From: Hysterangium stoloniferum
Lineage: Eukaryota; Basidiomycota; Agaricomycetes; Hysterangiales; Hysterangiaceae
Reading direction: 5' to 3'
Length of the DNA stretch: 64,000 nt
NCBI GenBank assembly: GCA_015178975.1
Contig: WHVD01000137.1
Coordinates: forward strand, 1 to 64,000
Positions 32,361-45,199 of this stretch are shown here, in pieces; the stretch's first letter is position 1; each line of letters begins with the position of its first letter. Under the pieces are notes generated by a model, which worked only from the letters and a program-made list of their open reading frames with translations, was not told the origin of the DNA and did no database searches. The position numbers and the translations under genes were made by a program.

Positions 32361-35312
32361 TATCTGATCAGTGTCAACTTGCCGAGAAAGCAAAGTGCCA
32401 TAGCAGCAAATGCTCCTTTGCGAACTGTTGTCTTCGTCTACAACTCAAAGCTCGCGGGCCTAGCGTATTCGCCTCAGGTCAACCTGTTATTCTCGGACTA
32501 ATTTCGACCATTACTAATCCAAATCGGACGTTAACGCACCGTCACCGAGGTGTTCAGAAAGAGGGATGGCAATTCTCACTAGTTATCCGAGTTATCACAG
32601 GATCATCTCGGGTGCAGCAATATTCCGTTGGACGCGGAATACCAAGTTGGTATTATTAGTACTAGTTCACCAATTTTGTCCCTTTTTATAGGCCGAATCA
32701 ATTAGAGCTTGTTGCTCCAGATTAATTAAACTTCAGAATATAAGCTTTGTCCCTTCGATATCTCAAGCTGTGACGGGAGGAGCTAACTATTTTCAACGAA
32801 TGCGTAGTGGGAGTGATTCTTCTGCAATGCGGTCCCGAGTATTAACTTGGTCGTTTTTCTCTCAGAATCAGTCTTCTTGACTTGCTTTGAAGGCTGAAGA
32901 AACGCTTGATGGAATAAAGTTCGCCCTGGGGAACTGGATTTATATCGTCCAGACGAGGATATATATAAGGAAAAGATAGCTAAGCCGAAACACCTCCCGA
33001 AGGCCATCCACAATTCGTACCCAATAGTTAAATAGACTATGTAGGAGGGTAAGAGTACCCAGAGGCGGCCGCATCATGAGGGAAGTGATGAATATGATGA
33101 AAATTGATAAAACATATTTTAATCTAATATTCGATATAGGGACAGAAAATAACTTGGCGTCCCGTGGAAGAGAAATGGAAGAAGCATGGTAAAGCATCGC
33201 CAGAAATGCGGTTGGACCAGGACCATCTCAAGATACGGCCTGGTAGGTTCCGAGACAGGTGAAGGGAATCAGCTGGACAGGGTCAAATTGACCCTCCTAG
33301 TCTCTGAACCTCGTCTGGAAGATACGGCTCGGATGCGAGTATCGCACGCATGAGGGTGACGAAGCCCTCTGAAGCGTCGCGTCATCTCAGAAACCACAAG
33401 TTGAGTGACGAACCGAAACTTTAGGGAACGAATCCAACTTGAACTCAAAATAATGGTTACAGGCGTCAGGAAATACGAAGAAAGGGCACAAGCTTTGAAG
33501 GCATCATAAAAGTCAGAAGCAAGGCTTTACAAACAGACTGCCTCCGAAACCTGAGGCCTAAATGTTAGTAATCAAGTCTTCGCATAAAACGTAACCGAAA
33601 TATGGATCCGATGACGAGTATATGCGTATATATGCGCATATATTGTAGTGCCGTTAAGGGGGGGAGTAACTCCTAATTACGAATTTCTCCTTAATGATGC
33701 AATTAACTAGAAACTTCGAGCATCAAAAGTTTCCCCTTTTACTCTCCTAATAACTCTCCTAAAATAATTAGAAAGTAAATAAAAAGTCGCGATATTTCGC
33801 CATATACCTCAGTGAAGTTTACTCACTCACTCACTGAGCTTCGAATTTAGACTCTACCCTTCCGAATTCTTGTCTTCTACTCAACACTAAAAAGCAAGAA
33901 CCTCAAGTGGGCAGTATGACTAGGGAACTAATAATATATGATTATGTCATCATCTGAATCCCACAAGTCCAGCTTGGTATGCGCAAATGCTTTTAGTCAC
34001 ATTGTGAAAATCTTTTATGCAAACCTTTAAGCCCCATGTTTATACATGCTTCGTCATAGTCACCCCTTACCTCCATCAAAAACAAACTTGCCTCTGGAGG
34101 TCGTTCGAAACAATTGCCTTCTGGTTGCCGAATGACTGGGTGGGCCGTCTAACCACCGTGTGGAGAAAACTATGCTTAATATTAAGACTGATCATAATAT
34201 TAAGACTGATCATAATATCAACACTGTGATATGGTCCGAATCTATACTTGTTCCGAATATTCTACAGGAACAAGCCTTCCTACCCGACCTGCGGTGGTTG
34301 AGAGCGTACAATTTAGCATAATGGTAAAATTTGCATTTGGTTCGCTTGGATATAGAGTCAAATCTCGCAGAGTTTAATAATATCTCAGCTTGGCCAATTT
34401 TTCGTTTTCGTTTTTTCAGAACCCGCTGGCTTGGTTGACAATTGGCTTGATCTAAGTGTGATTTCCTTCTCAAGGAATCACTCTATCATATATTATGAGT
34501 GAGAACGTTAGCATAGAATATTTGCTTACGGTAGGGCCTGCTGTGGCTCTTGAACATGGAGACACTACTAAGTAGGTCAGAAGTCTCTCTGAGTACCGGC
34601 GGATGCAATGCTTTTCATAACCTGGCCAGGCACGCTGGTTATATATTCAAAAGATTTACAGAGCACTGTCTATCTAATACGTACTAGTAAGTTCAGAAAA
34701 GGATGGCAAAGGGGTTAGGAGTCTACAGTCTTTCTTCCACAGCCGTTTTGTACCAATAAAATTCATGTATGATGATCTGGATTCAAGCTGATATTAAAGT
34801 GAAGTTGGCATTGTCATGATGAGTATATAGGCATAAGTCTGGACCGTACAGCATAGCTGATATCCAAGACTCCGTTATTACCTGACTCTTGTCGGGTATG
34901 CAGGCGATTTATCAGACATAGAAGAGCACACTGTGAGACCTAATGATCTTGAACAGTTGTATTGTACGACGGGGTCGGTGCCGATTCCATGCATGTGGAT
35001 ACCAGTACAGTAATGCAAGACTATGAGATGGCAGTGAATAGCGGAAGTGAGAGAGAAGGAAAAGGAAGAAAAAATAGGTTTAAGGCACTCATGCTGATAC
35101 GAAAATAATGAAATCATGCATCTATGTAATACACGAAGAAGACAAAACCATTGATCATGATTGCATGAGTATCGATACAGTAAGAATTCCCTGGTTGTGA
35201 TTTCTCGTATACTGTAGTGTAGAATTTAGCAAAGTTTTATGAAAAAAATATGGTAGACATACATTTGATTTAAAAGCATGACTTCTAGTGATACACCCAA
35301 GATATACAAGAC
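32361..35312. other. Intergenic, no gene recognised
   Basis: Only short ORFs. Local oddities: GGGTCAAATTGACCC palindrome at about 33279, an alternating TATGCGTATATATGCGCATATAT run at about 33622, and tandem AATATTAAGACTGATCAT at about 34179-34214 (two copies). About 2.9 kb separating the two tandem units. Confidence 0.45.
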
Positions 35313-35905
35313 CTAAACTACGGCAGTATTAGCTCCCGAGTTGGGAGTCTGGTATACAGGCGGAGGGTTGCGGACCGCCGTTCGCGTTGGGGTCTGGGAG
35401 GCTGCAAATTGATATGCAGGGGGACGCATTGAGGGAGGATCGTTTTGGAGTTCTGGAGGTGTGAAAATGGTATGGGCTCCTATATCGCCATACAAAGGAG
35501 GAGGGAGATGGGGAGGAGCCAAAGGTTGGATACGGACATCCGGTCGAAGATTCGGGTTCATGGCAATGTCATCTTGGTGGACATGAACAGGGTTGGGGAT
35601 TCTTGCCGATGGGGACGAGCTCGAGTCAGCAGTGGTTCCTCGCTGGCAATGAATAAATAACCAGATGAGAACCCAGGCCGTAAGGCTAATGCACACTTTA
35701 GAGCAATATAAACGGGAGTTATAAAAACGAATAATGGTGATAACGTACATGCGACGCCAGCAATGGCTCCAATGGTATTAGAATCAACGCCCTGTGGGGA
35801 GGCTGTGGGGGGGTCGGTCGTCATGAATGGACCGAGGCCTGCCTGGGCTGGCAAGAGGAGTAACAGGAGCCTGAAAACAACAAGTGACTGAACAGACAAA
35901 ACCAT
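35313..35905 (-). CDS. Small single-pass membrane protein, PPxY-tail family, copy 4
   Basis: Exons 35905-35749 and 35695-35313, intron 53 nt (GTACGTTATC...CTCTAAAG), 179 residues. Signal peptide (LVVFRLLLLLLPAQA), short Thr/Pro ectodomain, membrane helix IGAIAGVALCISLTAWVLIWLF split by the intron in phase 1, then HCQRG. The tail has three canonical PPxY motifs (PPPLYGD, RPPAYQF, NPPPVYQTP) plus RIPNPVHVH shared with copy 3. This is the best preserved member. Canonical PPxY motifs bind WW domains, for example of Rsp5/NEDD4 ligases, so a membrane adaptor for ubiquitination is possible; that part is inference. Confidence 0.78.
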
Positions 35906-36839
35906 GGTAAGTGTCTATCTGTTCTGATTCAGAGCGAGTGAGTTGACTCGACTCTAGTTATAGAGGTTTAATGGCCTTGAATGCCTGTGGGCCTGATAAT
36001 AAAACAAATTGCCTCATGTTGAGAGTTGTGTTGAAATGAGGGCAATGCATACACAGCCACAACTTTTGGCTGTTCACAACCATGCAGGCAGTGTAAACAA
36101 CATAAACACGTTTAAGCCCAAAGTTGATAATAGCGGCAGGTGTGACCATAATGTAGAGAAAAAACCATTGTTAGCTACGTGGCTTCAAAGGCTGGATCAT
36201 GCACAAGTTGTCAGCGAGCGCAGGACATCTAGAACCTGGCACCTAACCCGGTTTCAAGTTGGTGGCTCTGTTATATCTGTTATGCAGTGTGCTTAGTAAA
36301 ACTTAAGATAGTGTATGTTATTCATACATTCTGTACAAACCTCAAAATAGCGCGATAAATGCAGCGATTTATGTTAATGGCATTCGCCACTGCCACTGCA
36401 CTTGTCAGCTACCATCAGCTACTTAACTTTATTTGGGAATATCAAATGAAAATGTATTTATGTGGGTATACGGTTTAACCGTGTACGTTAATATTCTCTG
36501 ATATCTGGTATCTTCACCAAAAACTAGATACAATTTGTCAAGGGGAAGTTGGGTGCCTAGGCATATGCCAGTGGGAACGGTGGATTGTGGGGGCGTTTTA
36601 TGGGATCTTCATCGAATAAAAATATTGTGCAATATATATGTAGCTCATGTATATTATTTAGGAGACTTTCATGCACTCCTTAGGCTATGGATTAAGTACA
36701 AAGGACAGAACCTTATGCTACCAGCTTACACTTTATTTACTTGGTTGCTCAGAGTGAAACGGGGTCTCTGGGCAGGATATCATTGAGCCATTGAGATGGT
36801 GGAGATGTCTTCATCTCATCATAAACACCCTCTGTAGTT
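35906..36839. other. Intergenic between copy 4 and the ALG11 pseudogene
   Basis: Counterpart of 26349-26885 but longer. No open gene. The ALG11 first two exons are not recognisable here, so they have been deleted or have decayed beyond recognition. Confidence 0.45.
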
Positions 36840-38335
36840 ATTCATAAAAATTGAGCAAGGGCAAGATTCGAGATGGGTTTTCCCAGGAACCTTGCATTTT
36901 CGTTGGCTTGGAGCATAGAAGCCTGCTTGAAGATTCGGCATGACCCAGATTTTAATGAGGGAAATTATAAGCTCGATGTTTGGAAGCCGTGTCAAAGCTT
37001 GCGCTCGAGTGAAATAAATGCACTGGCAGAATTCGAGGGGTGATTTTTACAGCTGTCTGTCATCGTACAACGTAGATACAGTGGAATATGCTTTCATATT
37101 CTATGTCGCCATCCCCTTTCCAATTGGAGCATACGTGCATTATTCTGCCGGCGAGACGTGTTAGCTCCCCTCCTACAACCACCCCCCTCTTCGGGCACCA
37201 AGCAAATTTTTAGATAAAGATGTCATTTTTTGTGGATAACTTTATAACTCTTGAAGTCGATAGTCACAACTTGTGTGTGATATATTACAACATGTTCATT
37301 TTCTATCACTCTCGTACCTTGCTTCATACACCATTTATTCCGGTAAACTTATTGTGGACCAAGGAACATCTCGTTTTCGTTTTCAATCTGCATGAGACCT
37401 GGGGACTACCGAGTGAGATCCCCGCCCACGGGCCTATGTAAAGCATTCTTTCTTCGTTTGTAAGTTGGGTGCGGATGAGGCTCTCGTTCAACGGCGCGCA
37501 TCGACACCAAACACATGTCGATTTCCCACTTGCCGGGCGAAGTAGAGTAGTGTTAGGCCTGGCGCAATTTCGATCCGCTCTCGATAAGTTAGTCGAGGGC
37601 TAAACTCACGTGGGGTTAGACTTGAGAAAAACATGCCGCATAACTTCAATTTATGAGTGAAGTGTTCAGGATCAATCTCTAATATCGCAAAGGGAACGTT
37701 CTCGTAAAGCTCCTATGGGGAATAGTTGACAAACGGATGACGCCACCTGTATTCAAAACTTCCAAGACTTGGACAAATGAACACGAGGTGGGTCATTCGC
37801 TGATGGGTTCCCAACCTCGTTTTCATCATGTTTGTATCACTAGGAAAGTGTTGAATTCCAATTTAGTGTTTTGTATCCAGTTTACTGACGAAACTGAGTC
37901 AGATCAGCATCGGGTTAAGCAATATAATCGATGATCACTTTGGAATCAACAGCGTAAATCTTACGGTTCTTACCTAGTGCCACGAAGGCTGCTTTATTTT
38001 TTTGAAGAGCTTTATATTTCGATGCGTCAGGCAGCAGAGTTACTACCATTTATCCGCGCTTCAGCCGGTCCGCTCAAAGATGACGTTGTAACCCGAAACG
38101 GCAAACCCATATGCTAGCATCTTTTTGTCTGGAAGTTGGGTATGGTGGTTCGTGCTGTATGAGATCACTGTGCGACACCGGGTGCCGAGCTTGTTTGTAG
38201 GAGAACAGTTTCCTACGAGGCAAAAGCACGATCACATGCCGTTGACGTGTTTTCTGAAAAGGGAGCTCACATTAGCATGGGGGGTGGAAGAGATGTGAAA
38301 GGTCAGGGGTAGAGAAATCGGGATGTAAACAGCGC
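36840..38335 (+). pseudogene. Decayed tandem copy of ALG11
   Basis: Segments align in order with exons 3 to 8 of the intact gene at 26886-28912: exon 3-like at about 36885-37010 (ACCTTGCATTTTCG), exon 4-like at about 37078-37165 (GGAGCATACGTGCATTATTC), exon 5-like at 37290-37580 (TGGACCAAGGAACATCTCG, TGCCGGGCGA), exon 6-like from 37615, exon 8-like at 38030-38330 (GCTTCAGCCGGTCCGCTCAAAGA). Small indels and stops break every exon. No function expected; the intact gene is 9.5 kb upstream. Confidence 0.88.
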
Positions 38336-39872
38336 AATAGATTACAGGATTTTATAAAATTAAAAGGTGTTTTGCAGCTTACCATCATATCTAAGTAAAA
38401 TATCTGTATGTACTTCTGACCATCCAGACTCTGGCGTCGAGCAGCAGATAGTCAAAAGTGACCATCTCTACGTGACTGCTGTATCATGCATGCGCATATA
38501 ACGAGGAAAAATATGATCTCTACGATGCCTACTAGACTTCTGCCATTATTATAGCGTATATGGTGACTCAACGTAAAGAAACAGCAACGAGGGGGCACGA
38601 GATCATAATTTCTCGAAGGTGACAAGCAGCGAGGCCTGTTGACGTGCTGTATGATGTTAAAGACAATAGATAAAAGCAGAAGTGTGCATATATGACAGAG
38701 CTAGAAAGCTATAAAATTATGAGACGATTTGGAGGGACATCGACGGAGTGGGGGGATATCCATAGCAGTAAAAACTGACGGAAAATCATCCTCTATTTAT
38801 TGAAGAAGATTATTAACTCTTACGGTTCATGATGTAAATTTGACCGATCACTATGCAAGAGACACAGACAATGAGTGAGCGCCGCCGAGCTGGTACATTC
38901 CACGGAACACGCGGAACCAGTAACGCCGCCACAGCCTGAGCTCAACTCGAGTAAGAGATACTTGACAGATTCTGATCTTCCCCGAACCTAATAGCCACCA
39001 GTCGATGATATTTCATGCGGCACAGGATTATTTTTAATCCTTAGTTACACGCCTCGTGGGTGAAGACGTGAACGAGGCGATATATATCTCATCAGTAAGG
39101 CTCTTCGATAACGATTTTCTGGAAGCTTCGTATGAAATGTCTGACACATGCAGTTATTGCACTGCGGAGATGAAATTCACAGGAGTAATCTGGCAAATCA
39201 CAGCATTTTTTTCATCCTAGGATGTACAAGGTTGGCTTCGAGACGTTGTGTATCATACATACTTCATTTGAAAGACCTGAAGCAGGAATGTGACTCACAG
39301 GCTTTCGTATTTAATATCTTCTATGGTTTTTTAAAGGCTACAGCCCTCGACTAACAAATACTTCTGCCACACTGCACTTATCTTCCTGGCAACCCTGTGC
39401 TTCACGTTAAGATTGGCAGTGCTTTCTCCATCGATCTTCTGATTTTATTATATTGTGTATGCCGCGATTGCCACAAATCACACTTTGAAATTGGTGCCTC
39501 TCTATTTCCTTGATTAGCGCCTTCGAGACGCTGTGTATCATACTTCTCCGCAAAGTTCAACCAGGAGTATAGCTTACAGCGCCTTCATATCTCATATCAG
39601 TCCTATGGTATTTCAAAGGATGTAATTTCCTAGACTTCCATTTGTTTCACATTTCCTTTGTTCACATCTCCTATTGTTATCTTTAGTATATATACTGTAG
39701 CTTGGAACAACCTCACACCCCAGTTCATTATACACATATACGAGACCGATTTTATCATTAGGTCTTGCTTTCTAACATTCAATATAGTCCAGAGTTTGCC
39801 TCTCACGATGTTTCCGGAACACGAAGAATTTTGAGAGTCAATCTCTTTCCCCCGTGTTTTCTACCTCCCAGA
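38336..39872. other. Intergenic, duplicated counterpart of 28913-30360
   Basis: Non-coding; aligns with the interval downstream of the intact ALG11. Confidence 0.5.
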
Positions 39873-40590
39873 GGATGGGCTGGCGTTCGCGATATTTGGA
39901 ACTCACCTTAAACACGGTTCTCAGGGACTGCGAAATACCACGGTTAATGTTGGACGTTTGGTTCTCGAGGGTATAAAGGAATTCTCTGACTTGTTCCCTC
40001 CCCTCAAAAGTGCAGTGGGGGGGAAGGTTTATTTATACTGAATACACGTGAGGTGTCATACATTCTCCCGCACACGAGACTGGTGGTATTTGATTTGTAG
40101 CGAATTAAAGCTGCTCGAAAATATTTGATAGTGTTGGGTGAACGTGCAGAAAATGCTGTACATGTCTTGGGCTCGCATTTTCATGAGATGGCCCCCAGCC
40201 GAATTGCGAGTTATGTATTGTGATTTAGTAACGTACGTGGATTAGTGTCACCTTATAACACTACATTATACGTATTATACATTTACCTTTGATCTCTAAA
40301 GTTTTCCCGACAAGGTCAGAATGAAAGTAGAAAGGATCGTGTTCAATTGAAGGGTTTTTATGGTGACGTCCACTTGCGAAAACACGAGAAACAAAATCCT
40401 CAGGCCAGCCAGGCCGCCAAGTGAAATATACGCGTCATGTGTTTGCTATCATGTCGACACCATGTTTAGTCACAGACAGCTCACCCAGTGATTTAGGCTA
40501 CAGTCTCTCCAAATTGAGGTATTAAGATTCCCCTGTAGTCTTGACTAATTTACCGAACTGTCGCTTGCGACCTTTAGGGTACATATCTGC
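39873..40590 (+). pseudogene. Decayed tandem copy of the helical-bundle gene
   Basis: Matches 30361-31150 in order: TCCCTCCCCTCAAAAG at about 40000 equals the PPLKS codons, GATTTGTAGCGA at about 40090 equals the exon 2 acceptor, and GTATTAAGATTCCCCTGTAGTCTTGACTA near 40520 equals intron 4. Frameshifts and lost codons throughout. Its retention of the acceptor GATTTGTAG supports the splice model of the intact copy. Confidence 0.8.
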
Positions 40591-41799
40591 CTCGATCATT
40601 GAGCAATGTCGTTCACACGCTTCCGAGTTGAAACACGTTTTACTCGCAGTTATTTTCTTTTAAAATGCCCACCAGATCAATTGGGGGTATATGTAAGCCT
40701 GGTGGCTTACGACATACTGATTACGTTATCACAGACGTGCATAGTAGTTTTTTCATATCGTTTTACTTACCGTCATCATCGTGTATCGTACTCGCCGTTC
40801 TAGAGGAATACAGTTTGGTCCTATCAACGTCTGGACCGATGCCAATGTAAGGCTGCATTAGACAGCAGCCTTTCAGTATATGTAATTCATTGGTCGGCTT
40901 GTCGCCTGTGGAGGGACGTCGACGCTTTTAGACTTACTCTTACAGTTAGTAAGGACACACTTACCAAGTATCTGTGGTAGGTGGATTGCTGTCGAGGGGC
41001 AGAATCATTACATTATATCATAGCGATATAAATTTTAAAGCACCAAGCCGGTGCTTTGATTTTTAGTCTAAGTGGGCTACATTTGTCTCCCTGTGCATCT
41101 GTTAAAGTATGACAAATAACAATCTCTGATGTAATAACAATGGAGGTGCAAAAGTATAAACTAGGCCAGACATCTTTGTCTTTCCGTCACCATCATCTGA
41201 GTGCCCTCGAGGCTGGCTTACCCACCTTGAGTATTTTTCTTTTCCCACCATCCTACACGTTTCTTTCTCTCCCTCTTTCTCCTTTAATGCTTCGAAACTT
41301 GTAGCTGATATTACCTTCGCGTGTGTTTGCTACCAGTTTAGCATGGTGGTGCGGCTGTGTAATGGGGCCTGCGGCCCCCTCATCAGGGACATGCAAAACC
41401 AGCGAGTCTAGCTAGGAAGTCTATTGATGCTATCTCAGGTAATGCCATTGAGATAGGATAAGCAATAGCCAAGGTGGGCTAAATATAATGCCTTGGTGTT
41501 AATCAACATTCGGGACATTTAAAATGAAGCTCGTCAAAGTATCTTGTGTTATTTACAATTTCCAATTCTGTAAAGTCTTAGTAAAGGCCAAGTAAATATT
41601 TAGCTTTCCCTGGAGATCCTCTCATCTAAACGCGGACGCCGGCTATATGCAATACGTGTGTTGGAATAACAAGCGCGTTATAGCCCTGGTCTCTCGGGTA
41701 TAGGGGAAAACTCATGCAGGTCAAAAAAAAAAGGCTTGCAACTTAGATTCGTTTCATAACTTCCGCGACTCTCTTTCGAAAAATTACACACAACACGAA
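40591..41799. other. Intergenic, no gene recognised
   Basis: Two short plus-strand ORFs at 40606-40850 have no recognisable content. A CACCAAGCCGGTGCTTTG hairpin is at about 41041. Upstream region of the methyltransferase gene contains a pyrimidine-rich stretch (TTTCTTTCTCTCCCTCTTTC) at about 41258. Confidence 0.4.
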
Positions 41800-42985
41800 A
41801 TGGCTGTCCCCGTGTCGCATCCTGGGGTTCCCATCGTGGATCCCTTAGATCCTACCTTCTACAAAATGAAAACAGAGGTAGCAGCATTCATGAAGGATCA
41901 AACAGGTATCAACGATGACGAGGAGCTCAAAACTCACATTTTAACAGTGCAAGCTGAAGCATATGCGGTACGTTGAGATCCTTCACGGCTGAGGGAAGAA
42001 ACCGATCAGCTCATGGCGCCGACATCGTAGATCTACCCATATCCTTGCATTCGACGTATGAGCTTCCTCACGTGAGTGAATCGGAAACATTCATATGAAT
42101 TACGCTCATGCAAGCATTTCTATGCATCTTCACTCAGGTTCAAGCTTGCAGGTTATCCTGCCTACGAGACGGTCCTTAAAATAGGGAAAGAACGGCCCAA
42201 TGCAGTATTCTTGGATTTGGGATGTTGCTGTGCGTAGTTCCATTGCTAACTGAACGGGATTCTGAATTATCCTAACTTATATGAAGTCGGAAATGATGCA
42301 CGCAAGGCTGTTGCAGACGGATACCCGATTCAGAACGTTCTGCTTAGTGACCTGCAGCCCCGTATTTGTCCCGTTCACCTTTCTAGTAGTTCAATCACAC
42401 TAATTCGTGCAGTACACAGGATTCCATGATTTGGGGCATAAGCTTTTTAAGACGGATCAGAACTCATATCCTATTCACTTTTTGCAGGGTGACATCTTCA
42501 ACCCCGACTTCCTTTCTCCTGAAAGCGGGGGGATATCGACACAAATTGGTCAACCTCCGTCTCTAGACACGCTTACTTCCTTAATACCTCTGCAACACCA
42601 CATCTCGGTTATCCACATCTCATCAGTGTTCCACCTCTTTGACGAGTCTCAACAGTGTAAACTCGCACGTTTACTCGGTGTGCTTCTCTCCCCACTCCCA
42701 GGGTCAATAATCTTAGGCTCCCAAATCGGCGTCCCAGACCAAGAGGATGAAAACTGGACCAAGGCGGGTGGGAACTTTCTAAAACTTCCTAGTGACTTTG
42801 TCAATTCCCCGGCTAGTTGGGAAGCGATGTGGGTGGGAGGAGACGGCATTTTCAAGCCTGAGGAAGTTGTGCTTGACACCCGCGTGAACCTAGTATTCCT
42901 AGTCGGCGAGGAGAACTCCCCCCAGGATAGACAAAATGGAAGTAATACAGCTTGTTTGATGACCTGGAGTATAACGAGAACATAG
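41800..42985 (+). CDS. SAM-dependent methyltransferase (Agaricomycete class I family)
   Basis: Five exons, 41800-41967, 42031-42071, 42138-42229, 42287-42361 and 42420-42985, give 942 nt and 313 residues. Glycine-rich SAM loop LDLGCCFGNDARK spans exons 3 and 4; the preceding FKLAGYPAYETVLKIGKERP, the following GYPIQNVLLSDLQPRFHDLGHKLF and ISSVFHLFDE are the hallmarks I know from a large Agaricomycete methyltransferase family often found near secondary-metabolite genes. Acceptor at 42419 (TACACAG) rather than 42412 keeps frame. Substrate unknown; no biosynthetic core enzyme is in the window. Confidence 0.85.
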
Positions 42986-44350
42986 TTTATATGTTAAGAA
43001 CTGTAGACAGAATTCTACTTTTGGTTGTAAATTGTGATATTTCATAATTGTATAAAGAGTTTTGTGTTGAAATTGGTGATGAAACCAGGGGCGGTTCACC
43101 CATTTCCTCACTTTTTCATAGGAGAATGCTAATTGTGGACCATGTTTTCTGAGGTTAATGCATGCCAGAACCAGTGTACACCTAAACTAGCATCCTACCT
43201 ATCATGTCAGAAGGTGATTCACTAACTGACACATTGATTGACAAAGGAGGATATCTGAAAACTATTAAGTATACCAAATTCTAATATACTCTAAAGGTCA
43301 TTTAAACATCTGGGATGTGATTCAAACATAATTTGGTTTTATTACAAACGAAAGAATCTTTCCAGACACGAGTAGACAATAAAAAAAATTAGTAATTTGA
43401 AACACTAATACTTTTAAAAAATAGATACCTTTAGATAGTCCATTCCATGCATATGTACAGTATATCATTGGTACCTCTAAATACATATGTATTACTTTGG
43501 AATGGATCTGTCAATCTGAACAGATTTCTACTTGATTCAACATACCCAGAATATATAGGTGATTTCACTTAATAAAGAAGGCCATAGGATGAAAAGTTTC
43601 CAATTATATATCACATATTTTACTAGGAAATAACTACAGTTTAGCTTTTAAAAAACAAATTAACAACAAAAGTATTAGCAAGTATTTACATAACTTGGAA
43701 AACCATATACAATAGGTTCTATTAATTGACTCTGAATTGTTTAGGATGTAATATGGAGAATTATTTCTTATGGTTGGTGGTTAACAATAATAGTCTCAGA
43801 GGATATATCACTATTTAAAGATGGAGTTTTGTAGAAATATAAATTTTACCAGTAAACATCTGATATTATAATGATTACAGACAACCTCCAAACAAGTACT
43901 ATTATTACAAGTCTATTACCCACTTGTAGATTGTGTATTACAATAAGCCAACTCATACTATTTTAATATTTTGAATTTTGAATGAAATTCCAGTCTTTTC
44001 TACCAACTCCCGTAAAATGTCACATTGACATGATTCCCACATATACACTTGAACACCTCCCTCTTGTTTCTCAATCCAAGTTACAGCTTTGCATTACATA
44101 AGGCACACACTAGATTTGTGGAGAAATATTGCATGAAAGTTGCGAACCTTGTAGCTCTCTCAATAATTGACCAATTGCCTTGTAACTTCATATACATATT
44201 TAACTACTATATATAGTATACATATATTGATGTTATAACTCCAAAATTGACCTACAGCATGTTTCCCAAAATTGCAGTTCATTTGAGCTTGTGAACCAAT
44301 TCATGAGCCAACAGATGTGTCAGTCCCAATGAGCTTGTAATCTCATATAT
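42986..44350. other. AT-rich region, no gene recognised
   Basis: About 1.4 kb of strongly AT-rich DNA with no ORF of interest. It separates the host genes from the transposon nest. Confidence 0.5.
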
Positions 44351-45082
44351 TGTTAAGAACTGAAAACTGACTGATGTCAGTAGGCTGATGGGGACCGATC
44401 GGAAGGACTTGGCTTCAGCTTATGTGCTGTGCCCTCACAATATATCCATTGGGTGTCCTTAAATTTTGGACAGGTGAAGACTAGTCCTAATGAGTTCCTC
44501 TTGGCGAGCTGCCAATTGGAAATGAAGGATAAGTTGAGTGTCAGGCCAAGGGGTCAGGGACGGAGAGTGGGTGAGCGCACGTGAAGGCGGATAGTGGGTT
44601 ACTTAGTATAAGACTTCTAGAGGTGTAAGAGGGTATTCTGAGTCGATATTCTGATTGCCTAGTAACTACAACTACAGCGGGTTCATATACAAATATTCAG
44701 TGTCTAGAAAATACTAACTAGGAGAAGAGCGGAAAACGGTATTGACAAATAAGCTTGACTAGGAACACAATTAGTTTGGAGGCCATGAAATAACTGAGAG
44801 CAGGATTACGAGAAAAGGAAATAGTCTGAGGGTTACAAGTATATATAGACGTGTGAAACATAGAGTAGAATGGATCATCATAATAAAAAGGGACATATCA
44901 GAGTTTAACCAGATAGTACGAGTATATTTTGACAGGGGCATAAATGGAGTTTGATCACTGTGAAAGCATACATCAGCTTCGGGAGTCTGATGGTTTCTGA
45001 TGCGGTGACTTGAACGCTAACTTGAAACGTCAATAGGTGGCGATAACCTCAGGGACTGTCGGGTTGTGACATGGTTGTAACA
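44351..45082. repeat. Solo LTR, D-related family (732 bp)
   Basis: TGTTAAGAACTG to GACATGGTTGTAACA. Core words GGACTTGGCTTCAGCTTAT and GCTGTGCCCTC match the LTRs at 52199 and 53653. Flanks TATAT (44346-44350) and TGTAT (45083-45087) are a target duplication with one difference. Confidence 0.7.
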
Positions 45083-45199
45083 TGTATCTAGGTAGTAAAA
45101 AATGACAGTGCCTGGCTTTTGCAGTCTAAATACCAGCTGCAAACCTGTATGAGGGTAGTTTGTATGCATTTACTAGCACTGTGAGGAGTATGCTTTTAC

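Noticed and set aside
35445..35660. Plus-strand ORF of 71 codons
   Set aside because: Antisense to the second exon of membrane-protein copy 4.
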